A DNA stretch of 43,276 bases from Lachnospiraceae bacterium (GTDB lineage Bacteria > Bacillota > Clostridia > Lachnospirales > Lachnospiraceae). The stretch spans positions 1-43,276 of the forward strand of contig JAJQHZ010000161.1 in the NCBI GenBank assembly GCA_021199475.1. Direction: 5' to 3'. Numbering within the stretch: position 1 is the first letter of the stretch; every line of letters begins with the position of its first letter. Below, in pieces: positions 24,540 through 31,868 of the stretch. The translations under genes were made by a program, and so were the position numbers. The notes beneath the pieces were generated by a model. That model was not told the origin of the DNA and did not search any database. It worked only from the letters and a program-made list of their open reading frames with translations.

Positions 24540-26053
24540 TCCGTCACCTGGCTTTCTATCAGGACCGTCTGTCCCTCCTCCAGACCGGAGGTCACCGCCA
24601 CCGTCGTTCCGTTTGAATACCCGGTCGTAATCGTCACTTCCTCGATCGTTCCGTCATCCTGGAGCACCTTCACATAAGAGGTCGCGCCATCCGTAAACAC
24701 CGCCCGGTTCGAGATATAAAGCGTATCCGCTTCCTCTTTCGTGATAAACGTCACCTCGCCGGTCATATCGGAATACACCTTGCTGATATCACTGGTAAAT
24801 GTCACCGTCACCTCGTAGTTTACAGTCGAAGAGCCGGTCGTCGCTGAGGTGGAAATCGAGGTCACCTCGCCCTCAAAGGTCTCGTCCTCATAAGCGGTCA
24901 GCTCGATGGATACCGTATCTCCCGTGGAAATATCGGAAATATCATTCTGGGAAACCGCGACCGTCATTGTCACGTTATCCGAATCGGAAAACGTCACTAC
25001 GGTAGAGTCACTGGTCAGCGAATCACCGGCGCTGTATGAAATCGACATGACGGTTCCCGAATATTCCGAATAAATAACTCCATCCCCGATCTGCTCTTCA
25101 AACTCCTCCAGCGCCTCCTGTGCCTCCTCGAGCGTTTCCTGCGCATCCTCCAGGTCATCCGTGAGACCGTCCGTATCAATCTCATAAAGCTGATCCGCAT
25201 ACTCATAATTAGTCATTGCATTTTCATAGGTCTGCTTTGCTTCAATCGACTGCGTCGTAAGATTGTTCTTCGCGATCTCCAGGTTCGCCTCGATGGTATC
25301 ATAATTCAGCTGCGCATCTTCGAGGTCGTCTTCCACGTCCTCGCCCGCGTCATACTCGGACTGCAGCTCCTCTACCTCATCTGCAGCTTCCTCAAGATCC
25401 TCCTCCAGCTCCGTCACCGTATTTTCCAGGCTCGTAATCGTCGCGTTGTACGTCGCCTCGGCCGTCTCTCCTTCTGCAATATAAGTCGCATAGGTGTAGT
25501 CCGCCTCCGCCTGCTTCGTCTCTACATTGATCTCCTCCTGCTTCACAGTCAGCTCTGCACTCGTAACCGCCGCTTCCAGCTCCTCCCGGTATGCTTCAAT
25601 GCTCTCATCCGTAATCTTCATCAGCGCATCACCTTCTGAAACCACCTGACCGACCGACACATACACCTCCTCCACCTCCAGAGAGGTCGATGAACTGGAG
25701 CCCGATGTCGTACTCGCCGTCGATGTCATGCTCGTCATATCCATACCGGAGTTTCCCGATGAATTCCCGCCCGAAGACGAGGAAGAGGATGTCGACGAAG
25801 TGGAAACCACCTCCTCCACCTCAAACTCCTGATCCGCGGTTCCGTAGGTCACTGTCCCGCTTTCCGTGATGCCGGTAATGACCGAGCCGTATTTTACAGT
25901 TTCCTGCTTATATGAAACCGTTTCCTCCGTATCGGTGGTCTGCTGGTTCTCATACACCACGTAGCCGCCCACGCCCGCCGCCGCAACCACGACCAGGAGG
26001 AAAAAATTTCTGAGATAATGATGCTTCTTTTTCCTTTTTTTACTGCTGCTCAT
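24536..26053 (-). CDS. MacA/HlyD-type adaptor, second of two
   Basis: A 505-residue membrane-anchored adaptor. A lysine-rich start precedes one helix (NFFLLVVVAAAGVGGYVVY, about 16-34). A split lipoyl/barrel-sandwich motif follows: EVEEVYVSVGQVVSEGDALMK in the N-terminal half, and IYSEYSGTVMSISYSAGDSL after a long coiled-coil hairpin (about 165-315). A beta-barrel segment (NVTMTVAVSQNDISDISTGD) and a membrane-proximal domain complete it. A Ser/Thr/Gly/Met insert lies near 95-120. In monoderms such adaptors sit on the outer face of the membrane and link the permease to cargo. The ATG at 26053 follows AAGGAGATGGCGGT and lies 12 bases after adaptor 1. Its sequence parallels adaptor 1, suggesting an old duplication. 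Confidence 0.93.
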   Translation of the reverse strand: MSSSKKRKKKHHYLRNFFLLVVVAAAGVGGYVVYENQQTTDTEETVSYKQETVKYGSVITGITESGTVTYGTADQEFEVEEVVSTSSTSSSSSSGGNSSGNSGMDMTSMTSTASTTSGSSSSTSLEVEEVYVSVGQVVSEGDALMKITDESIEAYREELEAAVTSAELTVKQEEINVETKQAEADYTYATYIAEGETAEATYNATITSLENTVTELEEDLEEAADEVEELQSEYDAGEDVEDDLEDAQLNYDTIEANLEIAKNNLTTQSIEAKQTYENAMTNYEYADQLYEIDTDGLTDDLEDAQETLEEAQEALEEFEEQIGDGVIYSEYSGTVMSISYSAGDSLTSDSTVVTFSDSDNVTMTVAVSQNDISDISTGDTVSIELTAYEDETFEGEVTSISTSATTGSSTVNYEVTVTFTSDISKVYSDMTGEVTFITKEEADTLYISNRAVFTDGATSYVKVLQDDGTIEEVTITTGYSNGTTVAVTSGLEEGQTVLIESQVTE

Positions 26054-26065
26054 ACCGCCATCTCC

Positions 26066-28759
26066 TTACTCCTCTGTCACCGTGACCGTCGCCCCGATTC
26101 CGGCGCTCAGCCGTCCCCGGCTATTGTCAATTGAAACGACCACCTGGTAATTCACCGTCGTCCTCGATGTTCCTTCTTCCGCTTCCGTGCTCTTCTCTGT
26201 AATCGTTCCCTCATACGTTCCATAGCCGGAAAGCTCGACACTCACCGTATCGCCCACCGCCATCTTCGCGATTTCATACTGAGAAACTTCAAGTGTCACC
26301 GTAACAACGTCTGTTTCATAAATGCTGTACAGCGCGGTATCCGCGCTCAGCGTATCATCCGCCTCATAATTGACAGCGGAAAGGCTTCCCGCCGCCTCGG
26401 CCGTGACTGTGCCGTCTTCGAGCTCCTGCAGTGCTTCCAGCGCTTCCTCCAGCTCGGTCAGCGCATCCTCATAGGTCTGAAGCTCCTCCTCCAGTGACTC
26501 CACGGTCTGCTGATACGTAATCTCCGCCAGCTCCGCCGCCAGAATGGTGGTGTCATAGGTATACTGAATATCCAGCTCCGTTGTCGTCCGGATTCGCATC
26601 AATTCCTCATACTGCAGCTGCACGTCTTCGAGAACCTCGTACAGCTCTTCCAGGACCTCCTCCGCCTCATCGGAATCCGTCGCCGTCAGCTCCAGCGCAC
26701 TCTCCGCCTCCGACAGATCATAGGTATCTCCAAACAGGCTGTCACTGCTGTCGCTCCCGGAGCCCATGCCGCCGGATGCCAGCGCTGCGGCAGCATCTGA
26801 GGCCGAAGAGGTTATCGTTTCCGTCGATGCGGCAGCCGAGCTGTCTGATGAAACACTGCCTGCAGTCCCAGACGCGGCCGTTGACGATCTGTTTCCCGAT
26901 GACGCGGACTCCATCGCAGATGCCATCGCAGAAGCCATGGACGAATAATCCGAGGAGTCTGCCGCATCCGAAGAAGCCGACGAATCAGATGCCCCCGCCG
27001 CGGCCGAGGAACCAGTCATCCCCGCAAACGAGGATGCATCCATTCCGGTCAGTCCATTTGTCCCCGACGCGCCCTCAGTGCTCGTTGTGCCGTTCGCAGC
27101 CGCCGTGCCATCCGCAGCTGTCGTGCCGTCCGCGCTCATCGCCCCATCCGCGCCGATCGTGTTCTCTGATGTTCCACTCAGCTGTGCAATCTGTGTCTCC
27201 AGCACAGCAATCCTCGCCTCTTTGCTTTCAATGGTATGTATTACATCATAATAATCAATATACAGCTGCTGCCGGGTTGCCTCCATCGCGTAAAGCTCCG
27301 CGAGTAAGGATTCAAGGGTTGCCTCGGTCTCGGTTTCCTCCTCTGTGTCCTTTTCCGTGTCTGCATCGGAATCTTCCTCGTCAGATTCATCCGTGATGCC
27401 AGATGAATCGTCATCATCTCCGCTGCTGCCCGTACTTCCGGTTGTGTCATCGGAAGTACTTCCATCTGTTCCGCTGCTTGTGCCATCATTGCTGCTTGTA
27501 TCTGCCTCAGTTTCTGTCTGCGTCTCGGACTGTGTCTCTGTCTGAGTTTCTGACTGTGTCTCCGTTTGTGTTTCCGTTTGCGTCTGCGCCTGTGTCTCTG
27601 TTTGCGTTTGCGCCTCCGTCTGTGTCTCTGTTTGCGTTTGCGCCTCCGTCTGTGTCTGTGCTTCTGTTTCCTCCGTCTCCGTTTCCGCCACGGCAGCCGC
27701 TTCGGTCGTCTCTTCCGCTACCGTCGCGATCTGCGTTTCTTCCTCTGCCAGCGTCTCCTGCGGCAGATCCTCCGAGGAATTTGTCATTGGGAAACCATCC
27801 CCCGAGCTCTCCAACGCAGCGGTCGTCTCAGATTCCGTCTCACTCGCCGTGTCCAGCACCAGATGCCCCGCTCCGGCCAGTACAGAAGTATCGTACTCCT
27901 CCAGCGCATACATTTTTTCAAGAATTGCGTTATACGCCTCGTTCTGCTCCTCTATCTCCGACTCCAGCGTCGACTCCGTCTGTTCAAGAGCCGTCACCTC
28001 GCTCTCCAGCACAGCCTTCTCCGATTCTAGCGCAATCAGCGGATCCTCAGTCTCGGTCTCTGTCTCGCTCTCCGTCTCAGTCTCGGTTTCCGTCTCGCTC
28101 TCCGATTTCTTCGACTTCTCGCTCTCTGTCTCGGACTCTTCTTCCTGAGAAGAACCGGACGAACTGCCTGATGAGCTCGACGATGAGTCATCATCGTATT
28201 CGCCATTTTCCAGATCCTCGATCCGCTCCTCGAGCTCCGTGAGCATTTCCTCATGCTCCGCAATCGTATCCTCCAGCTCCGCCTCCGACTGAGACCTCAC
28301 AAACTCCGCCTGCTCCGCCTCAGCCTGCGCCAGCTCCAGCGTATACTCCGCGGACTGCATCCCCTGTGTGTACGTCAGCTGCTCATCCGTGAGATTATTC
28401 TCGGCCCGGATGATTGCCGCATTATAATAAGAAAGCGCACTCTGATAGCTGTCATCCGTAATCTTTAAAATGCTGGTTCCTTCCTGCACATACGAGCCGG
28501 AAGAAACATACACTTCCTCCACGATCAGCTCCACCGCTGTCGTACTGAAGTCCGCGTAATAATCCGTCGAGGAAATCTGTGTCGTCCCCTCATATTCCAG
28601 ATCCTCAGCCAATACCATCGGACTGTTCATCATCTGCCCGCAAAAAACAGCCAGCGAAAGAACGCAGCTTTGCACTGCCCTCCTCCCTGGCCCTTTTCTC
28701 CGGCTACTCTTTATCCTTTCGTTTGCACTCGTCTGTGCACCTGTCTGATAACCACTCAT
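26066..28759 (-). CDS. HlyD-like adaptor with very long low-complexity inserts, first of two
   Basis: An 897-residue exported adaptor that heads the exporter operon. The N-terminus has a basic region and one hydrophobic stretch ending MVLAED, a likely signal peptide or anchor. The lipoyl half-motif VEEVYVSSGSYVQEGTSILK lies at about 85 and the returning half ELEDGTVTAEAAGSLSAVNY near the C-terminus, followed by VTVTLEVSQYEIAKMAVGDT and a terminal barrel. Coiled-coil segments flank E/S/T/Q-rich spacers (TETQTQ-type repeats) and a Ser/Ala/Met-rich stretch, together several hundred residues. The frame opens at 28795, but the ATG at 28759 has a GGGAGGA site six bases upstream and is preferred. 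Adaptor 2 lacks inserts of this size. Its unusual length suggests it spans the cell wall, which is inference. Confidence 0.87.
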   Translation of the reverse strand: MSGYQTGAQTSANERIKSSRRKGPGRRAVQSCVLSLAVFCGQMMNSPMVLAEDLEYEGTTQISSTDYYADFSTTAVELIVEEVYVSSGSYVQEGTSILKITDDSYQSALSYYNAAIIRAENNLTDEQLTYTQGMQSAEYTLELAQAEAEQAEFVRSQSEAELEDTIAEHEEMLTELEERIEDLENGEYDDDSSSSSSGSSSGSSQEEESETESEKSKKSESETETETETESETETETEDPLIALESEKAVLESEVTALEQTESTLESEIEEQNEAYNAILEKMYALEEYDTSVLAGAGHLVLDTASETESETTAALESSGDGFPMTNSSEDLPQETLAEEETQIATVAEETTEAAAVAETETEETEAQTQTEAQTQTETQTEAQTQTETQAQTQTETQTETQSETQTETQSETQTETEADTSSNDGTSSGTDGSTSDDTTGSTGSSGDDDDSSGITDESDEEDSDADTEKDTEEETETEATLESLLAELYAMEATRQQLYIDYYDVIHTIESKEARIAVLETQIAQLSGTSENTIGADGAMSADGTTAADGTAAANGTTSTEGASGTNGLTGMDASSFAGMTGSSAAAGASDSSASSDAADSSDYSSMASAMASAMESASSGNRSSTAASGTAGSVSSDSSAAASTETITSSASDAAAALASGGMGSGSDSSDSLFGDTYDLSEAESALELTATDSDEAEEVLEELYEVLEDVQLQYEELMRIRTTTELDIQYTYDTTILAAELAEITYQQTVESLEEELQTYEDALTELEEALEALQELEDGTVTAEAAGSLSAVNYEADDTLSADTALYSIYETDVVTVTLEVSQYEIAKMAVGDTVSVELSGYGTYEGTITEKSTEAEEGTSRTTVNYQVVVSIDNSRGRLSAGIGATVTVTEE

Positions 28760-28990
28760 ATGCTTCCTCCCACTATCATAAACGGCGTTTTCCATTGCCC
28801 GAAGCTTATACTATTCTGGATTGAGCATACGTGGTTTGTGTGTTCATTTATCGGAAAAAATTTGAAAATTATGTGAACTGTTATTCATCACTTCTTATTC
28901 GCTCTGTATTTATATTATCCTTTTGTCGCTCAAATCATGCTATGTACGCAAAAAGCTTAGGATAACGTCCCTGATGTTCCCGGATGTATG

Positions 28991-29941
28991 TCAGCTGTTT
29001 TCCAGATCATAAATTGCAGCATTCTCCAGGCTATTCAGAATAAACGGAGAATGCGTGGATACGATAAACTGAACATTTGGGAACAGCGTTGTAAGAAATG
29101 GCAGAATATTTTTCTGCAATTCCATATGAAGATGCGTTTCAATTTCATCAATCAGGACAATCCCCGGCATTGAAAAGTCAAATACCTTATCAGATTTTTG
29201 GTCCATTCGGATAATCAGGTCAACCACAATATCTAAAATCGCCGCATAACCGCTTGACAGTGTGTTAAAGTCAAAAGGTTCCCTGTCCTTCATGACAATC
29301 GAAAACTGGAATGTATCAATGTCAAAATTTAGTTGTAAAGAGTCATCATCAAAAATTCTACGCAGCAATTTTTGAAACTCCTCAAACCACAGACGAATTT
29401 TCTCGGATTTTTCCAGCATTCCTTTTGAAGCTGCGATTGATTCTGTCACTTCCATATCCAGAAGATACTTAACGAACACAGTTCGAGGTGTTTCTTTTAT
29501 AGAATAGTGATCTTTCGTAGTTACTTTTTCTACATGTTCTGGAATATCAGCTTTAAATACACGATCCGCCCTATAATACGCAACAACAAAATCACCCTCC
29601 TGAAACTTCTGGTATACAGCAGGTAATGCGAGATTCATCTCTAACATAATTTCCTGAGAAGCCTTTTTCACAATTTTCTTTTTTGACTCCATAATCGACG
29701 GAAACATGGAATTATTCTGCCCGTTCCCGTTTTCTACAATATCTACGGCCTCTCCCATTTTTTTATCCGTTGTCAATGAATCAAGAAATCCGCAAATCGC
29801 ATTTAAGAGGGAAGTCTTTCCGCTCCCATTCTTTCCGGTAAGGATCAGATGCTTCATTTTCTCATCTGACACAGGAATATCAATATGCGTCAAATGGCGA
29901 ACTTTATTGATATTTACCTTTTTAACAAAAATCTGTTTCAT
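28991..29941 (-). CDS. AAA family ATPase, apparently short at the C-terminus
   Basis: A 316-residue SMC-like AAA ATPase (AAA_15/AAA_21 group). Walker A is LTGKNGSGKTSLLN (36-43 core), a signature-like LSSGYAAILDIVVDL lies before Walker B, Walker B is GIVLIDEIETHLH near 257-268, and the D-loop/switch is FIVSTHSPFILNSLENA. The frame stops five residues after AAIYDLE. Relatives I know continue well over 100 residues beyond this point, so the gene may be truncated. The ATG at 29941 follows GGAGG; the frame opens 12 bases earlier. It lies alone between the exporter and the metallophosphoesterase. Base composition is lower in G+C than its neighbours, hinting at transfer. Its role is unknown; proteins of this group occur in defence systems, but no partner is visible. 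Confidence 0.87.
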   Translation of the reverse strand: MKQIFVKKVNINKVRHLTHIDIPVSDEKMKHLILTGKNGSGKTSLLNAICGFLDSLTTDKKMGEAVDIVENGNGQNNSMFPSIMESKKKIVKKASQEIMLEMNLALPAVYQKFQEGDFVVAYYRADRVFKADIPEHVEKVTTKDHYSIKETPRTVFVKYLLDMEVTESIAASKGMLEKSEKIRLWFEEFQKLLRRIFDDDSLQLNFDIDTFQFSIVMKDREPFDFNTLSSGYAAILDIVVDLIIRMDQKSDKVFDFSMPGIVLIDEIETHLHMELQKNILPFLTTLFPNVQFIVSTHSPFILNSLENAAIYDLENS

Positions 29942-30108
29942 CGTTCCCTCCATATTTTGAAATCACACTCTTTCTGGATATTATATTAAGGCTAATGTCG
30001 TTTCCTGTGTTTTCTTGTTTACATCTTTTACCCTGATATGAATGCTTTTACTTTACCACAAGACACTCCTTGTCTCAAGTGCCAAATTCCGCATTTTCTT
30101 CCCGCAAA

Positions 30109-30131
30109 GAGGGCAGCTATTCGCTGCCCTC
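30109..30131 (-). terminator. Hairpin overlapping the metallophosphoesterase stop codon
   Basis: GAGGGCAGC (30109-30117) and GCTGCCCTC (30123-30131) form a perfect nine-pair stem with a five-base loop. The TAG stop lies in the stem and loop. Only TTT follows on the minus strand, so termination may be partial. Confidence 0.5.
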
Positions 30132-30680
30132 CTCCTTCTGACATCTTCGGTTAAACGCTTCGTTATTCCTGACCAGCTCGTTAAACGTGACCGGCATATA
30201 CCCGTTTATCATGCACCCGGCGTTCAGCGCACGTTCCTGGCGGCGCATATATGCGCCGGTGCCGCCGCGCAGCCCCAGATGAATGTGCCCGTAAACATGC
30301 CACACGCCCCGATAGTATCCGTACCACTCCGCAATCGGGTAATGGCAAAGGACAATTTTTTTACCATCGTCCATAATGCCAAGCAGCGGGTCGATGGACG
30401 CAAAGTACTGCCGCACCTCTTCCCTCTTAATGATGCCCCGGTCATGGTTTCCCTGGATCAGATGCTTGTGTCCCTTCAGCTGCTCCAGATACCATTCCGG
30501 CTTCTGCTTTGCGTTGAAGCAGAAATCACCGAGAATATAAACATCATCGTCCTCCTGCACCCGATAATTCCAGTTCTCAATCAGTACGCGATCCATTTCT
30601 TCCACATCCTGATAGGGACGCTGATCAAAGCTGATCGCGTTTTTATGTCCAAAGTGAATGTCTGCTATATAAAATATCAT
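30117..30680 (-). CDS. Calcineurin-like metallophosphoesterase
   Basis: A 187-residue cytoplasmic phosphoesterase. The full metal-binding set is present: Asp7 and His9 (YIADIHFGH), Asp52 (LGDFC), Asn78-His79 (GNHD), His113 (CHYP) and His132/His134 (YGHIHLG). Length and layout match the short YfcE/phage-type group often annotated as a phosphohydrolase; the substrate is unknown. The ATG at 30680 follows AAGGAGG with very short (three-base) spacing. Intergenic repeats separate it by about 280 bases from the winged-helix gene upstream, so it may be read independently. The stop codon is embedded in a hairpin. Confidence 0.92.
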   Translation of the reverse strand: MIFYIADIHFGHKNAISFDQRPYQDVEEMDRVLIENWNYRVQEDDDVYILGDFCFNAKQKPEWYLEQLKGHKHLIQGNHDRGIIKREEVRQYFASIDPLLGIMDDGKKIVLCHYPIAEWYGYYRGVWHVYGHIHLGLRGGTGAYMRRQERALNAGCMINGYMPVTFNELVRNNEAFNRRCQKEEGSE

Positions 30681-30710
30681 AGTCCTCCTTCTCTCCAGAT
30701 CGACCTGTGT

Positions 30711-30759
30711 AAACTACCCATCGAAAGCCAATGGGACTGCAGCCGACCTGTTTCCTTAC
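30711..30759 (+). repeat. Interspersed repeat B, copy 2
   Basis: The sequence begins ACTACCCATCGAAAGCC and aligns with 19051-19098 in the same orientation, sharing most bases including the GAC.GCAG.CGACC.GTTTC pattern. Confidence 0.7.
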
Positions 30760-30820
30760 ATTCTGCGATTGCCCGTTCTTTCGATCTGATCTGCGATGCT
30801 TCCGCTGACTCGGCCGCAGT

Positions 30821-31028
30821 CAGTCATCATGATTCACCAAAAACGATTTACAAACCGCATAACCGTCTTTGACAGATGGCATTCCGCTATCAGTCATCGC
30901 GTTTTACCAAAAAGTATCTGCAGACCGCATAACCGTCTTTGACAGATGGCATCCGCGGTCAGTCATCGCGTTTTACCAAAAAGTATTTGCGGACCGGATA
31001 CCCATTTTCGACAAAATCATCGCTCAGT
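30821..31028 (-). repeat. 69-70 bp tandem repeat covering the 3' end of the winged-helix gene
   Basis: Three units start at 30821, 30891 and 30960, each beginning CAGTCATC. The unit at 30960-31028 is the true 3' end of the gene, with its TGA at 30959-30961. The two units below repeat it downstream. Units 1 and 2 are more alike in their distal half than either is to unit 3. Unit 2 is in frame and would encode YFLVKRDD and a stop again. Confidence 0.9.
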
Positions 31029-31600
31029 ACCAGATACTCCAGGAAATATTCTTCTGTATATTTTTCCATCTGGTTCAAAATGCGGTGCAGGGTGCTTTTG
31101 TGAATGTCTCCGCCCAAAAGCTCGCCAATCTCCTTCGCGGTCACGCAGTCGTCATTGTCAAGAAGCACATCCAATACTGCCAGCGGCAGCAGGCGTTTTC
31201 CGGCTACCTTCGGCGCTTCTTTGCTGTCATTCTTCGGGCAGCAGGAATAATAGGCCTTGCCGCCCGAAACAGTTTTCCGGATTTCGAAATGGCGAAATGT
31301 ACTCCCTGCCATCGCCTCCAGATGGCGCCTTGCCGTATTCTTCTGAAGCAGCGTCAGATCCGATTCCCATACGTCGCAGTAGCCCTGATTCACTCTCCGG
31401 CAGATCTCCGTCACTGTCATCGGCGAATTGCTGGCCTTCAGCTGCTGCCAGATCATGATTGCAAAAAAGCGGTTCGTTCCTTCTTTCATACTTTCCTCGC
31501 TGTTTAACACATTCTTCGGAATCCCGTGAATCTGAGATTTCTTCTCCGTACTTCCGGACATCCCCAGACTGGTTCTCGTACTTTCTTTTCCGTTCTCCAT
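30959..31600 (-). CDS. Double winged-helix DNA-binding protein, probable regulator
   Basis: A 213-residue protein with two winged-helix-like segments: about 42-118 (RFFAIMIWQQLKASNSPMTV, TEICRRVNQ, then a basic helix KNTARRHLEAM and a wing) and about 134-210 (RLLPLAVLDVLLDNDDCVTA, KEIGELLGGDIHKSTLHRIL, wing EYLVLSDDF). The second resembles the N-terminal helix-turn-helix of the WYL regulator next door (LLPLYVLAIIRFF). There is no sensor domain. The first 35 residues look disordered. The ATG at 31600 directly follows the TGA of a short upstream frame, and its AAAGGAG site lies inside that frame. The 3' end is duplicated twice downstream. Function as a regulator is inferred from fold alone. Confidence 0.77.
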   Translation of the reverse strand: MENGKESTRTSLGMSGSTEKKSQIHGIPKNVLNSEESMKEGTNRFFAIMIWQQLKASNSPMTVTEICRRVNQGYCDVWESDLTLLQKNTARRHLEAMAGSTFRHFEIRKTVSGGKAYYSCCPKNDSKEAPKVAGKRLLPLAVLDVLLDNDDCVTAKEIGELLGGDIHKSTLHRILNQMEKYTEEYFLEYLVLSDDFVENGYPVRKYFLVKRDD

Positions 31601-31816
31601 TCAGGTACACTCCTTTCCACTTACTGAAAAGAATGTACCTGTTTGGAAGTGCAGAAATCTGAACTTAGGGGTGCTCCGAACCAAAAATTTTAAATTTTTT
31701 GAAATTATTATCTTTTCCCAGACCGCGTCAATCTGCCCTTCACCCTTCAGACGATGATAGATGAACCAGGAATTCCGTGACAGCTCAACTGTATCAATGT
31801 CGTTGTGATTTGCCAT
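31601..31816 (-). CDS. Short frame upstream of the winged-helix gene, unknown
   Basis: A 71-codon frame starts MANHNDIDTVELSRNSWFIY and stops exactly against the next gene's ATG (TGAATG), with that gene's ribosome site inside its last codons. Such an arrangement would couple translation. It has no clear ribosome site of its own, is A+T-rich, and matches nothing I recognise. It could be a leader peptide, the remnant of a larger gene, or chance. Confidence 0.3.
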   Translation of the reverse strand: MANHNDIDTVELSRNSWFIYHRLKGEGQIDAVWEKIIISKNLKFLVRSTPKFRFLHFQTGTFFSVSGKECT

Positions 31817-31868
31817 TTATATATTAAACAATGCAATTTATACAAATCATTTTGCAACCGATCCCAGT

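Noticed and set aside
29980-29985. TATAAT -10 box upstream of the AAA ATPase
   Set aside because: No acceptable -35 at 16-18 bases and no extended -10; the region is A+T-rich, so the match may be chance.
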